DNA of 64,000 bases from Methylomonas fluvii (GCF_014850975.1 NZ_JACXST010000003.1:434001-498000), one strand, 5' to 3'. Positions 40,217 to 49,870 are shown, numbered from the stretch's first letter. Numbers and translations are program-made. The notes: generated by a model from the sequence alone, not told the origin.

Positions 40217-42292
40217 ATGTCCGGCCCCAACAAACAATTACCGTCCATTTTTTTCTGGGCTTGCGTCGCCCTGACCGGCGCCTTTGCCGTCGGCGGCATT
40301 GCTTTGCAACGCGGTGAAAGCATCAATAGTATGTGGCTGGTCGTCGCGGCGATTTGTATTTACGCGCTGGGGTATCGTTTCTATAGTGCATTTGTTGCGA
40401 CCAAAGTTTTGGTATTGGATCCCAGCCGCGCCACTCCCGCAGAGCGTTTCGACGACGGCCGCGACTTTATGCCAACGCATAAATGGGTGGTATTCGGGCA
40501 CCATTTCGCGGCAATCGCCGGCCCCGGCCCCTTAATCGGCCCGACCTTGGCCGCCCAATTCGGCTATCTACCCGGTACGTTGTGGATTTTGATCGGCGCC
40601 GTCTTAGGCGGCTGCGTGCAGGATTTTGTCACGCTGTTCTTCTCGATTCGCCGAGAAGGCCGTTCCTTGGGACAAATGGCAAAAGACGAATTGGGCGCGA
40701 TTGGTGGTACTGCCGCCATGCTGGGCGTGATGATGATCATGGTAATCCTGATCGCGGTACTGGGTCTGGTGGTGGTCAATGCGATGAAGCACAGTCCCTG
40801 GGCGACATCCACCGTGGCGGCGACGATACCGATAGCCGTACTAATGGGCTGTTACTTGCACCATTTACGCCCCGGAAGAGTCTTGGAAGCGACGTTGATC
40901 GGCGTCTCCCTGTTGATTTTCGCGGTACTGGGCGGCGGCTGGATCGATGACAGCCCGATAATCCGCAGCTGGTTCGATTACGACGCCCCGCAACTGGCTT
41001 TGATGGTGATCCTGTACGGCTTTGCCGCTGCAGTATTGCCGGTCTGGCTATTGCTGGCGCCAAGAGATTATTTATCCACTTTCATGAAACTCGGCACCAT
41101 CGCCGCGCTGGCGGTCGCCATCGTGGTGTTGCGCCCGGAATTGAAAATGCCGGCTCTCACCCAATTCATCGACGGCACGGGGCCTATCTTCGGCGGCAAA
41201 CTGTTTCCGTTCGTGTTCATCACCATCGCCTGTGGCGCCATTTCCGGCTTTCATGCCTTGATCTCCTCCGGCACCACGCCCAAACTGCTGGCTAACGAGC
41301 AAGACGCCCGTTTCATCGGCTATGGGGCGATGATGATGGAATCCTTCGTTGCGATTATGGCGATGATTGCCGCCAGCGTTTTGGAGCCCGGCGTGTATTT
41401 TGCGATCAACAGCCCGGCCGGTATTGTTGGCAAGGAAGCGGTGGACGCGGTGGCCAAGATCAGTAGCTGGGGTTTCCCGGTCGGCGTCGAGCAGATGCAA
41501 ACCCTGGCCAAAACCATGGGCGAATCCACCTTGTTCGCCCGCACTGGCGGCGCGCCCTCGCTGGCGGTCGGGATGGCCAGCTTGTTCGCGCAAGTATTCG
41601 GCGAGCATCTGCTGGCGGCGTGGTATCACTTTGCCATCATGTTCGAGGCCTTGTTTATTCTGACCACGCTCGACGCGGGCACCCGTGTCGCCCGCTTCAT
41701 GTTGCAAGATATTCTGGGCAATGTTGGTTTGTCTAAAACCAACAGCTATCCCAGCATACTGCTGACCAGCGCTGTGGTGGTCGGAGCTTGGGGCTATTTC
41801 CTGTATATGGGCACTATCGATCCTTTAGGCGGCATCAACAGCCTGTGGCCGTTGTTCGGCATTGCCAACCAGATGCTGGCGGCAATAGCCTTATGCGTGG
41901 GCACCACGATATTGGTGAAGTCGGACAAACTGAAATATGTGTGGGTCACGGCAACCCCCTTGGCCTGGTTGATTATCGTCACCAGCACCGCCGCTTGGGA
42001 AAAATTGTTTGCCGCCGATTTGCGGGTGGGATTTTTATCGCATGCCGCGGATTTATCCGCCAGACTTGCCAGCGGCGCTCTTCCAGCCGAGCAAGTCAAA
42101 AATGCACCGCACTTGATTTTCAACGACTACTTGAACGCCGGGTTAACCAGCTTATTTATGCTGATTACCTGGCTATTATTGGCAGACACCCTGCGGGTGA
42201 TCTATTGCGTCATCACCGGCAAAAACCACCCGCAATCCAGCGAATCGCCGCATATACCCAGCCGTTTGGTTGAAGAGTGGGTAAGGGATTAA
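40217..42292 (+). CDS. cstA: Carbon starvation protein CstA family transporter
   Basis: Polytopic membrane protein, 691 residues, with about 16 hydrophobic segments. Conserved HHFAAIAGPGPLIGP near the N-terminus and FHALISSGTTPK mid-protein mark the CstA/BtsT family. Members take up pyruvate or peptides. The start at 40217 (MSGPNKQ) follows AAAGGAA; a longer reading to 40145 is unlikely. It lacks the very long CstA N-terminal variants. Pyruvate uptake would be a notable trait in a methanotroph. Confidence 0.9.
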   Translation: MSGPNKQLPSIFFWACVALTGAFAVGGIALQRGESINSMWLVVAAICIYALGYRFYSAFVATKVLVLDPSRATPAERFDDGRDFMPTHKWVVFGHHFAAIAGPGPLIGPTLAAQFGYLPGTLWILIGAVLGGCVQDFVTLFFSIRREGRSLGQMAKDELGAIGGTAAMLGVMMIMVILIAVLGLVVVNAMKHSPWATSTVAATIPIAVLMGCYLHHLRPGRVLEATLIGVSLLIFAVLGGGWIDDSPIIRSWFDYDAPQLALMVILYGFAAAVLPVWLLLAPRDYLSTFMKLGTIAALAVAIVVLRPELKMPALTQFIDGTGPIFGGKLFPFVFITIACGAISGFHALISSGTTPKLLANEQDARFIGYGAMMMESFVAIMAMIAASVLEPGVYFAINSPAGIVGKEAVDAVAKISSWGFPVGVEQMQTLAKTMGESTLFARTGGAPSLAVGMASLFAQVFGEHLLAAWYHFAIMFEALFILTTLDAGTRVARFMLQDILGNVGLSKTNSYPSILLTSAVVVGAWGYFLYMGTIDPLGGINSLWPLFGIANQMLAAIALCVGTTILVKSDKLKYVWVTATPLAWLIIVTSTAAWEKLFAADLRVGFLSHAADLSARLASGALPAEQVKNAPHLIFNDYLNAGLTSLFMLITWLLLADTLRVIYCVITGKNHPQSSESPHIPSRLVEEWVRD

Positions 42293-42761
42293 GTTTTTCA
42301 AATGGCGTTAGTAGCGGCTTTAACGCGTCAATCGCCCGGGTGGGATTAGTCTAATTCAATCTGATAATGCGACGAACCGTTTCGATTTGATTGCACAGTG
42401 ACGAGCAAAAACGCCCCAAACCTAAACAGATGCGTAAGTGTAGGCAATCCTTTTGTGACCACCGGTAGCGTCATTCGCTTCAATCCTGCGTGGGCACAAA
42501 AAACATGCCCACCATGACTGGAGTGGATCGTCATTTATCTGATGGGCTAGGACATTGTCATGTCGATTTTGGACAAGGTGTTTTGACAGCGAAAGCCGGT
42601 AAATCCCACCAACTTGGGGTGTTTGACAATTTACCGCTAAGCTATTCATAATCCTATCTACCGATCAACCTAATTCTCTTTTTGACATGAGTTGGTTGGC
42701 ATCTGGCTTATCGCTTTGCGGCGACTTAATTCTTCATGCGTTTTTTTATAAGGGAGCATTC
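42293..42761. other. Intergenic stretch with one perfect hairpin
   Basis: 469 bases without a supported gene. GTGGGCA (42490-42496) and TGCCCAC (42506-42512) make a perfect 7-bp inverted repeat around an A-rich loop, of REP or transcript-end type. Confidence 0.4.
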
Positions 42762-43445
42762 TTGAAAGTACTATTCGGCTTACTAACCATTTTTTTAATT
42801 TCACCTGCTGCCAATGCGGCGTCGCAACTGCGCTTCAACGGCCACTTAGTCACCAATTCCGGAAATTTTCAGGCTGGCGATACCTTTGAGGGCCAATTTA
42901 CGCTCAACCCCACGGCGCCGGACATCAGCGCCTACCAAACACTACCGCAGGTTTCTAGACCTCGGTTGGAGCTGACCTATCTGAATAATAAGTCGTCCAG
43001 CATCGCCATCAATGGTGGCCCATCATTGATCGGCAATGATAAGATTGAGGTACATTTCGACAACGACCTGAATCTAACCCAAGTCATGATCGAAGCCGCC
43101 GGCTTTACCGGCAAGATAGCGGCGGGTACCTACGACAGCGCAGACATCAGCGATACTGCCGGCTTTCCTCAGTCGCCAGCAATAGGTTTTTCGATTTTGG
43201 CCTTATTCCCCCAAAATACCTTCACCGCCGAACACGTTCAAAACCAGGACCATATGGGTATTTTCGACTTGGACCTGCAACCTTTATTCTTGGGGTTTGG
43301 CATTCGTGAACGCGGAGCCAGTGCGAGCGCCGCGTATGGACTGATCGATCACGCCAGTGTTAACCCTGTGCCTGTACCGGGTGCATTTTTGCTGTTCGGT
43401 TCGGCGCTGGTCGGTTTGACTTTACGTCTACGCAAATCGGCATAA
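42762..43445 (+). CDS. PEP-CTERM-type sorted exported protein
   Basis: About 227 residues from a TTG at 42762, chosen because AAGGGAG lies 9 bases upstream and a clean signal peptide (KVLFGLLTIFLISPAANA) follows at once; an ATG at 42687 adds an odd Cys/Trp-rich extension. The C-terminus has the tripartite sorting signal: VPVPGA, a hydrophobic segment FLLFGSALVGL and basic RLRKSA. Exosortase cleavage is expected by family, but no exosortase gene is seen here. The body is beta-rich with no enzyme motif. Confidence 0.72.
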   Translation: MKVLFGLLTIFLISPAANAASQLRFNGHLVTNSGNFQAGDTFEGQFTLNPTAPDISAYQTLPQVSRPRLELTYLNNKSSSIAINGGPSLIGNDKIEVHFDNDLNLTQVMIEAAGFTGKIAAGTYDSADISDTAGFPQSPAIGFSILALFPQNTFTAEHVQNQDHMGIFDLDLQPLFLGFGIRERGASASAAYGLIDHASVNPVPVPGAFLLFGSALVGLTLRLRKSA

Positions 43446-43714
43446 GGCCCCAGTTATGCGGGGGCGGTGCAATCGACTCCCGCTGATTAATCACCAACTC
43501 CCTAAAGAATTAACGCGAAAAATCGATTTGGCGCATAGCTCCTGATAACGCACTTATCAGCGAGCGCCCATGCCTCCCAACGCAAGGAGGTTGTGCGAAA
43601 CATCAAGCCTTGCAACCAACCAGTTCTGGTTAAACACTGCCAGACAGCTATCGATTCAAATACCCGCCACTAACATAAGAAACGCAGCAGTCCTCTTTTG
43701 TCCGTTCTAGTTCT

Positions 43715-44262
43715 ACCCCTCTCAGGCCGCTGACGGCAGCAGGGGACCGCTGGTCTTCATTCGGCGCAAACTTTCCAGTTCCGCTGCCAAATACTCGGAA
43801 AAAATCGACCTTGAACTCAGCTTTAGTTTTGCCAAAGCTCAGTTCGAGGTGACATATCAACCGGGTACTCACCGCCCGCTGCAGTTTGTCGCCTTCATCC
43901 AAGTCCACGCTGCGAAACACCGGCAATTTACCTTGAGAGACAGCTGCGTCGTATTCGTCCAGTTGCTTGCAATATTGAATGTAAGCACCGCCTATCCGGC
44001 CAATGGTAGTCACAGCCTTAGCCCACCAAGTTGCAGTTGGAATGAGCGGAATAGCGCTGGAAGTTGCGAAACAACTTGCCTACGCCTCGCTACGCCCAGT
44101 TCGTAAATGATCCATGCTGATGTAAAAGTAACCGGCATCGGTCAATTTTTGGCCGACCAACTGCAGGATTTCAGGCTTCACCGCACCGCGGCCTTTGGCA
44201 AATCGCTGTTGTTGATTTGCCGTCAGGTTTTAGCGGCTCGGCATGTGCGCGTAGTTCGTATG
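43715..44262 (-). pseudogene. Decayed partial second copy of hemN
   Basis: The minus-strand translation in shifting frames follows HemN from NYAHMPSR through LQLVGQKLTDAGY, then EYDAAVSQGKLPVFR and DKLQRAV to the middle of the C-terminal domain (about HemN residues 245-425). There are stops, frame jumps and a deletion after the MDHL segment. It lacks the radical SAM cluster region entirely. It resembles the intact hemN at 26603 but has diverged well beyond a recent duplicate. It abuts leuB. Confidence 0.85.
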
Positions 44263-44274
44263 ACAAAACCTCGT

Positions 44275-45381
44275 TTAGACCTTAGGCATTTCCCGTAGCT
44301 TCTCGACCACTTTGTCGCCAAATTCAACAGTGCTGATCATCGTCACGCCGCTGCCGGGCTTGGACAAGTCGGCGGTTGAGTAGCCGTCGGCAAATACGCC
44401 CTGCATGGCCGCCCAGACGTTTTTCGCTTCCGCTTCCATGCCAAAGCTGTTTTCCAGCATCATTGCCACCGAACCGATCATAGAGTATGGATTGGCGATG
44501 TTTTTGCCGGCGATGTCCGGCGCTGAGCCGTGGGATGGCTCGTAATAGGCTTTTTCCGGGCCGATACACGCTGACGGCATCAAGCCCAGCGAGCCCAAAA
44601 TGCCGCCGCCCTGGTCGCTGAGAATGTCGCCGAACATGTTTTCCATCACCATCACGTCGAACTGGGTAGGTTTCAGACACAGCGCGGTCGCGGCCGAATC
44701 GACGAGATAATTGACGACCTGAACGTCCGGATATTCTTTGGCGACTTCTTCCATCACCTCGTTCCACAATACGCTGGATTTCAGCACATTGCTTTTATGG
44801 ATGTTGTGCAGCAATTTGCGGCGTTTTTGCGCCAGTTTGAAGGCCTGGTGCATGATGCGACGAATTTGTTCCTCGTCGTATTCCAGGGTTTCGCGCACGT
44901 AACGCAGCCCTTGCTCGTTGACTCCCGCTTCTTTTTGGCCGAAATACAGGCCGCCGACCAGCTCGCGCACCATAATCAAATCGATGCCATCGCCGATCAC
45001 TTCCGGCTTCAGCGGCGAGAAATGCGCCAACGACCTCGGCAGGAAAACCGGGCGAAAGTTGGCGTAGGTATTATAGCGGCGGCGTAGCGGCAACAGAGCA
45101 CCACGCTCCGGTTGTTTGTCGACCGGGATTTTCTTTGATTCTTCGTGATTCAAGCCTATCGTACCTTTCAGGATGGCGTCGGCTTGATCGCAAATGTCGA
45201 TGGTAGCTTGCGGGAAAGCATCGCCGGTTGCGAAGTAAGCGCAGGCGCCGAACAAAGCCGGCATCAGTTCGAAGCTAACGTCGTTACGTTCTTCGATGAC
45301 TTTCAAAACCTTGATGGCTTCCGCGGTGATTTCAGGGCCGATGCCGTCGCCGGCCAGAACTGCGATTTTGTAGTTTTTCAT
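44275..45381 (-). CDS. leuB: 3-isopropylmalate dehydrogenase
   Basis: NAD-dependent oxidative decarboxylase of leucine synthesis, 368 residues. Conserved GDGIGPEI at the N-terminus, [10 protein letters not shown], and [13 protein letters not shown] near the C-terminus. Length normal. leuC and leuD are not beside it; the leuA-like gene lies 6 kb away. The upstream 700 bases contain the GAGCTC repeat array. Confidence 0.96.
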   Translation of the reverse strand: MKNYKIAVLAGDGIGPEITAEAIKVLKVIEERNDVSFELMPALFGACAYFATGDAFPQATIDICDQADAILKGTIGLNHEESKKIPVDKQPERGALLPLRRRYNTYANFRPVFLPRSLAHFSPLKPEVIGDGIDLIMVRELVGGLYFGQKEAGVNEQGLRYVRETLEYDEEQIRRIMHQAFKLAQKRRKLLHNIHKSNVLKSSVLWNEVMEEVAKEYPDVQVVNYLVDSAATALCLKPTQFDVMVMENMFGDILSDQGGGILGSLGLMPSACIGPEKAYYEPSHGSAPDIAGKNIANPYSMIGSVAMMLENSFGMEAEAKNVWAAMQGVFADGYSTADLSKPGSGVTMISTVEFGDKVVEKLREMPKV

Positions 45382-45614
45382 GAGATGGTGGGTGCTGAGT
45401 GATTAAAGCGTTAAAGCAGGAATTTCTATCGAAAAATAAGCAGCGGATTTTAGCAGATTGGTTGCGATGCTTCCCCCGAAAAACCGCTTTCCGGATAAAC
45501 ATAGGTAAAACCTGAATGGAATGGGATTTATAGCCGTTTTAACTGATTTACCCTGAAGCAAAATCGTTTCGAGCGGGTTGCATAAGTCACATATGCCGGG
45601 AAACCGAGTAATTT

Positions 45615-45905
45615 TCTCCAACGTTCGAGCTCAGAGCTGCAACGTTTTAGAAATTTTCCGGAACGACCGAGCTCCGGACTCGAACGATCAAGAAAACTTC
45701 TCCATCAATCAAGCTCCGAGCTCGAATGACCAAGAAATTTTCTAAAACATTGCGGCTCCAAACCAGAACGTCCGAGCTTTTTTCTTGATCATTCTCCCTA
45801 AGAACTACATCGCTCGAGCTCCGAGCTGAAACGTTGGAGTTAATTTGTCCAATGACCGAGAAAAAAGCTTGGCCGATGGAGAAAATTTGTTCAACGGTCG
45901 AGTAG
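45615..45905. repeat. Degenerate GAGCTC-rich repeat array, period about 42 bp
   Basis: Related blocks begin at about 45624, 45666, 45709, 45751 and 45813. Each has a CCGAGCTC-CGAGCTCGAACG-like core (CGAGCTCAGAGCTGCAACG, CGAGCTCCGGACTCGAACG, AAGCTCCGAGCTCGAATG, CGAGCTCCGAGCTGAAACG), alternating with A/T-rich CAAGAAATTTTCT-like spacers. The first three spacings are 42-43 bases, the last about 62. No reading frame is kept open. Function unknown; it lies between leuB and the nuclease-like gene and extends toward neither coding region. Confidence 0.65.
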
Positions 45906-46082
45906 AGAAGTAAAGCGGTGGCGAAAAGATAACCAGCAGCCGGCTTATTTGCCGCAGCGCACGTATTCGTCTTTATTGTCCCTACACTCCGGCATGGAAA
46001 CCATGAAAAGGCACTCCGGGCAAAACCGCATTATTGGGCCGATAAGCTACACTTCGCTCGACTTAACGTGAGAGCTGTTCTG

Positions 46083-46958
46083 ATGAATGAAGAAAAACGC
46101 CTATCCACCACTCAACTCGCTAAACTACGCAGCGTGTCCCAGGAGCAAATGTTCGGGCAATTGAGCACTTTGGGTTTGATCGAAAAACACGACGACAAAT
46201 GGCAATTGACCGATGCCGGCACGGCTGCCGGCGGCGTCTATTTGACCGGTAAATACGGCCAATACGTCGCCTGGCCGGAAGATTTTCAGCTATCTAACGC
46301 ACCAAGCAAACCGGACGCGCCGAAACTGTTGACTGCCACCGTGCTGGGGCAGCAGTTCGAACTCCCCGCCAACAAAATGAACTATATCTTGTCGGAACTC
46401 GGCTGGATCAAAAAAGGCTTGAAAGGCTGGCTGGTCACCGAGCAAGGCTTGGCGATGGGCGCCGAACAAGGCGAAGATAGTCGTTCCGGCATTCCCTACG
46501 TGCGCTGGCCGGAGAAAATCACCCGCAACCGGGCATTGAAAGACAATGTCGATAACATCAAGGGCGTTGATAAGCCAAAAACCGATACCGACAAGATGGA
46601 TAGCTTCCGCCACAAATTCGAAGCTACCCACCGCACCACCGACGGCCACTTCGTCCGCTCCAAGGCGGAAATGCTGATCGACAACTGGCTGTACATGGCG
46701 GAAATCGTCCACGCCTACGAACGCAAACTGCCGATCGAAGAAGAAATGTACTGCGATTTCTACATCCCCACCGGCAAGGTGTATATCGAATTTTGGGGCT
46801 ACGACAACGACGCCAAATACCAAGCCCGGAAACAGGAAAAACTTGCGATTTATCAGAAATACAATTTCAATTTGATTGAATTGACCGATAAGGACGTGTT
46901 GAATTTGGACGATATTTTGCCGAGATTGTTGTTGAAGTTTGGGGTGCAGGCGTATTGA
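46083..46958 (+). CDS. Winged-helix / PD-(D/E)XK nuclease-like protein
   Basis: 291 residues, uncharacterised. The N-terminal half has two winged-helix-like units (STTQLAKLRSVSQEQM...; ANKMNYILSELGWIKKG) of the type found in antirepressors. The C-terminal third has a PD-(D/E)XK pattern: Glu in KAEMLIDNWL, Asp in CDFYIP, IEFWG, then Lys in RKQEKLAIY. A DNA-binding nuclease is inferred. The start MNEEKRL at 46083 is chosen over a GTG at 46068. No partner methylase is near, arguing against a classical restriction system. Confidence 0.65.
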   Translation: MNEEKRLSTTQLAKLRSVSQEQMFGQLSTLGLIEKHDDKWQLTDAGTAAGGVYLTGKYGQYVAWPEDFQLSNAPSKPDAPKLLTATVLGQQFELPANKMNYILSELGWIKKGLKGWLVTEQGLAMGAEQGEDSRSGIPYVRWPEKITRNRALKDNVDNIKGVDKPKTDTDKMDSFRHKFEATHRTTDGHFVRSKAEMLIDNWLYMAEIVHAYERKLPIEEEMYCDFYIPTGKVYIEFWGYDNDAKYQARKQEKLAIYQKYNFNLIELTDKDVLNLDDILPRLLLKFGVQAY

Positions 46959-46982
46959 ATAAAAGTTTGATTTGTCTTTTTA

Positions 46983-47069
46983 TAGCCCGCGTAGGGCGTA
47001 TTAGCAATAGCGTAATACGCCGCATGAAAACAAAATATAAGGCGCAATGCCCGTTGGTTATTGCGCCTT
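46983..47069. repeat. REP-like element pair downstream of the nuclease-like gene
   Basis: Two adjacent palindromes: GGCGTATTA (46995-47003) with TAATACGCC (47013-47021), and AAGGCGCAAT (47039-47048) with ATTGCGCCTT (47060-47069). The phrase TAGCCCGCGTAGGGCGTATTA recurs at 49174, near the RAYT gene, so these fit a REP family mobilised by it. Confidence 0.75.
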
Positions 47070-47538
47070 ACGGCCTTAACTTAACGGCATTGGTTACAAA
47101 CCCCGTTCCGCTCAGAATATCAAAGCAAAAATGCCTGAGAAAGCAGGTAATATCAACTTATGTTGGTTGATTTTCCTGCTAATCAATTATTATGCAACTT
47201 AGCACAATGAGGAAACAAAATGCCTTACGGATTTCCCCAAGACTCTTGGGAACGAGCAAAAGAAGAAGCGCTTTTGGTGCTTCAGCGGCGTGCTTCACGG
47301 CGCCACTCGCAAACAATATCCTACACCGAACTGGTGGAAAGCTTGACTGCTATACAAATAAACCCACATGATCCTCGGTTAACAAGTTTCCTTGAAGAAA
47401 TAGTAGTTAATGAGCATACAAATGGTCGTCCATTAGTCACCGTCCTTGTAGTTCATCAAAGAGGAGATCAAATGCTAGGTGATGGGTTCTATGAAATAGT
47501 CGTCCCTGAAAAAGCCGATATTTTCCGAACACCAGCAT

Positions 47539-48885
47539 TCAGGCCGACAATAAAAACGGCGCGCTCAATGGCCGCGCCAAAATCCGACATGGCGGTCTCC
47601 AAAAATGAGGCAAAAAAATCCTCAACTGCCTGAGGATCATACGGATATTGTGGCCAGCACCGCATAAGATGGCATGCATGGCATCGCCCAGTTCGCCTTT
47701 CAGGTAATTGCGGCCCAGCAATCCGTCGTTTTTGAGGTGCCCGATGACGGGTTCGATGGCATTGCGGCGTTTGAGGGCGCGTTTGAGTCGCCGGGTGTTT
47801 ATTCCTCTCTTTTGCCGGGCTTTGTAAATGGTCACGTTCGGGACCTCGACACCACGGTATCCTAAATCCACAAAAGCTTCTTTTGCGCGTGTACCGCTTA
47901 GAATCTCCGCCTGTTCCAGACACGATTCCAGGGTGTGTCCATCGTAGGGATTACCGGAAAAGCTGCGGGCGCCGAGCACAAAATTACTTTTGTTGGTGAC
48001 GGTGATGCCCACTTTGACGCCGAATTCATACTTCTTGTGGACTTTGCCTTTGGAAATGCATTCGACTTCCGTGGCGTGGAAACTGTACAGCTTGTTTTTA
48101 TCCTGGGGTTGTTGGTTCAAAATCCGTTGGGTTTTCTCTAGCGTCTCTTTAAAAGCCAATTTGACTGCATCGGATTGATCCGTCAATTGGCGCTCGATAT
48201 CTCGGTAAACCCGACCCACCAAAGTTTTGAGCTGTTTGAGCATTTTGCGTTTGCGCTTCATTTGCTTGGCATGACTGTACCGGTTCGCCATCATCAGCAA
48301 ATAGGGGGCTTTGCGGTTGTAGTTCTGCCGTAGTGTAATCTCATGCTGCTCAGCCAGACGTACCATGTGCTGGCGACAGCGTTCATACAATTTTCCATCG
48401 GTCGGATACGTGATGGCTTTCTCTTGCACCGTGCTATCAACCGTCACCGATTCAAAATCCTGTTTCTTCACGGTCTTGCTGGCTACGCCAGCCTGGATCG
48501 TCACCGATAACATCCACTCGCAACCTTCTTCTCCGATCCGTTTTCGCCAATAGGTCAGTGACGTGGGGTGGCAAGGTATCTGGTGTTGGAAATACTCTTC
48601 GCCACAAAAATATTGCCAATAGGGATTTTCAAGCCACTGTGCCACGACCGCTTCGTCCGAGCGTGCAAACGCATGTTTGAGGTAATGAAGCCCGGCAATA
48701 AGACGCGTTGGCAACGCCGGAGCGCCTTGGTTCTCGGTAAAAAATTCACCGAACGCATCATCCAGTACTTTCCAATCGATCAAATTTGCCAGTTGGTAAA
48801 GCTCATGCTTCGGATTCAACAGGTCGGCCAGTGGTGTGTTGAATAGATCGATTTGGCCGCTACTTTCTTGGGATTTTGGCTTCAT
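47539..48885 (-). CDS. IS5-family transposase
   Basis: DDE transposase, 448 residues. An N-terminal domain (DLFNTPLADLLNPKHELY) is followed by the catalytic core: first Asp in VTVDSTVQEK, second in FVDLGYRG, and Glu in the AIEPVIGHLK segment. Lys/Arg-rich linker in the middle. The last 25 residues (after LRQLRIF) run into the element end and look like read-on sequence; otherwise intact, so the element may be active. Confidence 0.88.
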   Translation of the reverse strand: MKPKSQESSGQIDLFNTPLADLLNPKHELYQLANLIDWKVLDDAFGEFFTENQGAPALPTRLIAGLHYLKHAFARSDEAVVAQWLENPYWQYFCGEEYFQHQIPCHPTSLTYWRKRIGEEGCEWMLSVTIQAGVASKTVKKQDFESVTVDSTVQEKAITYPTDGKLYERCRQHMVRLAEQHEITLRQNYNRKAPYLLMMANRYSHAKQMKRKRKMLKQLKTLVGRVYRDIERQLTDQSDAVKLAFKETLEKTQRILNQQPQDKNKLYSFHATEVECISKGKVHKKYEFGVKVGITVTNKSNFVLGARSFSGNPYDGHTLESCLEQAEILSGTRAKEAFVDLGYRGVEVPNVTIYKARQKRGINTRRLKRALKRRNAIEPVIGHLKNDGLLGRNYLKGELGDAMHAILCGAGHNIRMILRQLRIFLPHFWRPPCRILARPLSAPFLLSA

Positions 48886-48947
48886 TTTCGATAAAAATTT
48901 GCAAGAAATTAATATCTATTTTACTAATTTCTTGCAATTATTGCCCG
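47539..48947 (-). mobile_element. IS5-family insertion sequence
   Basis: Element of about 1.4 kb with one transposase gene. Candidate imperfect ends: GGCCGACAATAA at the left and GACGGGCAATAA read inward at the right (9 of 12 identical). Exact ends and target duplication cannot be fixed by eye. It interrupts the gene at 47220. Confidence 0.7.
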
Positions 48948-49173
48948 TCTTTTTCTTCAATTATTTATTGTGTTTCAATGCTTTAGCCGTGAATTTGTGG
49001 CTTTTCAGGGGCGACTATATAAACACGCAAAGGGTAGAGGTAATGCGCCTACTATTATTGCAGAGAGAGGCGGCGCTCTCTACACATATATTGAAAATGA
49101 AATTGACTCAATGATTAAAGGTATTGCCCCATATCCACAGCTTGCAAGAAAAATTCATCCCTAACAATCGCCG

Positions 49174-49213
49174 TAGCCCGCGTAGGGCGTATTAGCCATA
49201 GTGTATACGCCGG
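49174..49213. repeat. REP-like element, second copy
   Basis: Repeats TAGCCCGCGTAGGGCGTATTA found at 46983, followed by an imperfect TATACGCC arm. Together the two copies bracket the interrupted gene. Confidence 0.65.
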
Positions 49214-49217
49214 ATTT

Positions 49218-49266
49218 CATCGTTCCCACGCTCCGCGTGGGAACGCAGCCTCGGACGCTCCAGCGT
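49218..49266. repeat. Left inverted arm flanking the RAYT gene
   Basis: About 49 bases beginning CATCGTTCCCACGCTCCGCG; it contains the hairpin TTCCCACGC/GCGTGGGAA. It is nearly the reverse complement of 49822-49870. Confidence 0.85.
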
Positions 49267-49269
49267 CCA

Positions 49270-49800
49270 TCACCAAACGTCGATCTCTATCAACCCCGCC
49301 AAGCCTTGATAGTTGGCGGCACTGGAATAACGCCAATGCTGCGGTAAGTTGACATAACCGCGCTTGACCGGGTTGGCGTGGATGTAGTCCAGCTTCTGCC
49401 GCATCATCACTTCGTTCAAAATCATTTCGGCATGTACGCCCTCTTGCCAGAACTGGTATTCGCGATCCCGTTTATGTGCAGCTTTGGCAAAATGCAGGCG
49501 TTGCAGCAGGCGCTCGGCTTTTTGCTGCTGGAGGTGGTCGATGATCCGGCGGGCGGTATAAGCTTTGAAGCTGGCAACGCATTTGTCGAGTTCCGGGACC
49601 TGGGAGATAAAGTGCAGATGGTTTTCCAAAATCACGTAGCCATAGAGTTTTAAACCTGTGTGTTGGCGTTGGTATTGCCAACTATCGAGGACGATTTGCA
49701 CGGTTTCCGGGCGGGTAAACACGTCCAGCCATTCCACGACGGTGCAAGTCATGAAATGGGGTTTGTCGGCTTCGGTGATGAGATAACGGCTTCTTCCCAT
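49270..49800 (-). CDS. REP-associated tyrosine transposase (RAYT)
   Basis: Y1 HUH-type transposase, 176 residues. The metal-binding HxH is HLHF (His61, His63) and the catalytic Tyr is Tyr81 in KAYTARRI. A conserved QKLDYIHANPVKRG segment is typical of the family. It recognises and moves REP hairpins; the flanking inverted arms fit its substrate. It appears intact. Confidence 0.9.
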   Translation of the reverse strand: MGRSRYLITEADKPHFMTCTVVEWLDVFTRPETVQIVLDSWQYQRQHTGLKLYGYVILENHLHFISQVPELDKCVASFKAYTARRIIDHLQQQKAERLLQRLHFAKAAHKRDREYQFWQEGVHAEMILNEVMMRQKLDYIHANPVKRGYVNLPQHWRYSSAANYQGLAGLIEIDVW

Positions 49801-49821
49801 ACTTTACCTTGATTCATAAAA

Positions 49822-49870
49822 ACGCCCGAGCGTCCGGGGCTGCATTCCCACGCGGAGCGTGGGAACGATG
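49822..49870. repeat. Right inverted arm flanking the RAYT gene
   Basis: Read on the minus strand it starts CATCGTTCCCACGCTCCGCG, like the left arm, and differs from it at only a few positions over 49 bases. The gene plus both arms form a complete REP/RAYT module. Confidence 0.85.

Larger units (their letters stand above)
47220..49164 (+). pseudogene. Hypothetical gene split by an IS5-family insertion
   Basis: The 5' part (47220 to about 47540; MPYGFPQDSWERAKEEALLV...) starts with a GAGGAAACAAA ribosome binding site and encodes about 105 residues with a conserved-looking YTELVESL and GDGFYEIV. The 3' part resumes after the insertion (about 48950 to 49164) with FQGRLYKHAKGRG and ends ARKIHP. 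The product family is not recognised. That the two halves were one gene is inferred from orientation, position and the absence of start or stop signals at the junction. Confidence 0.55.
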
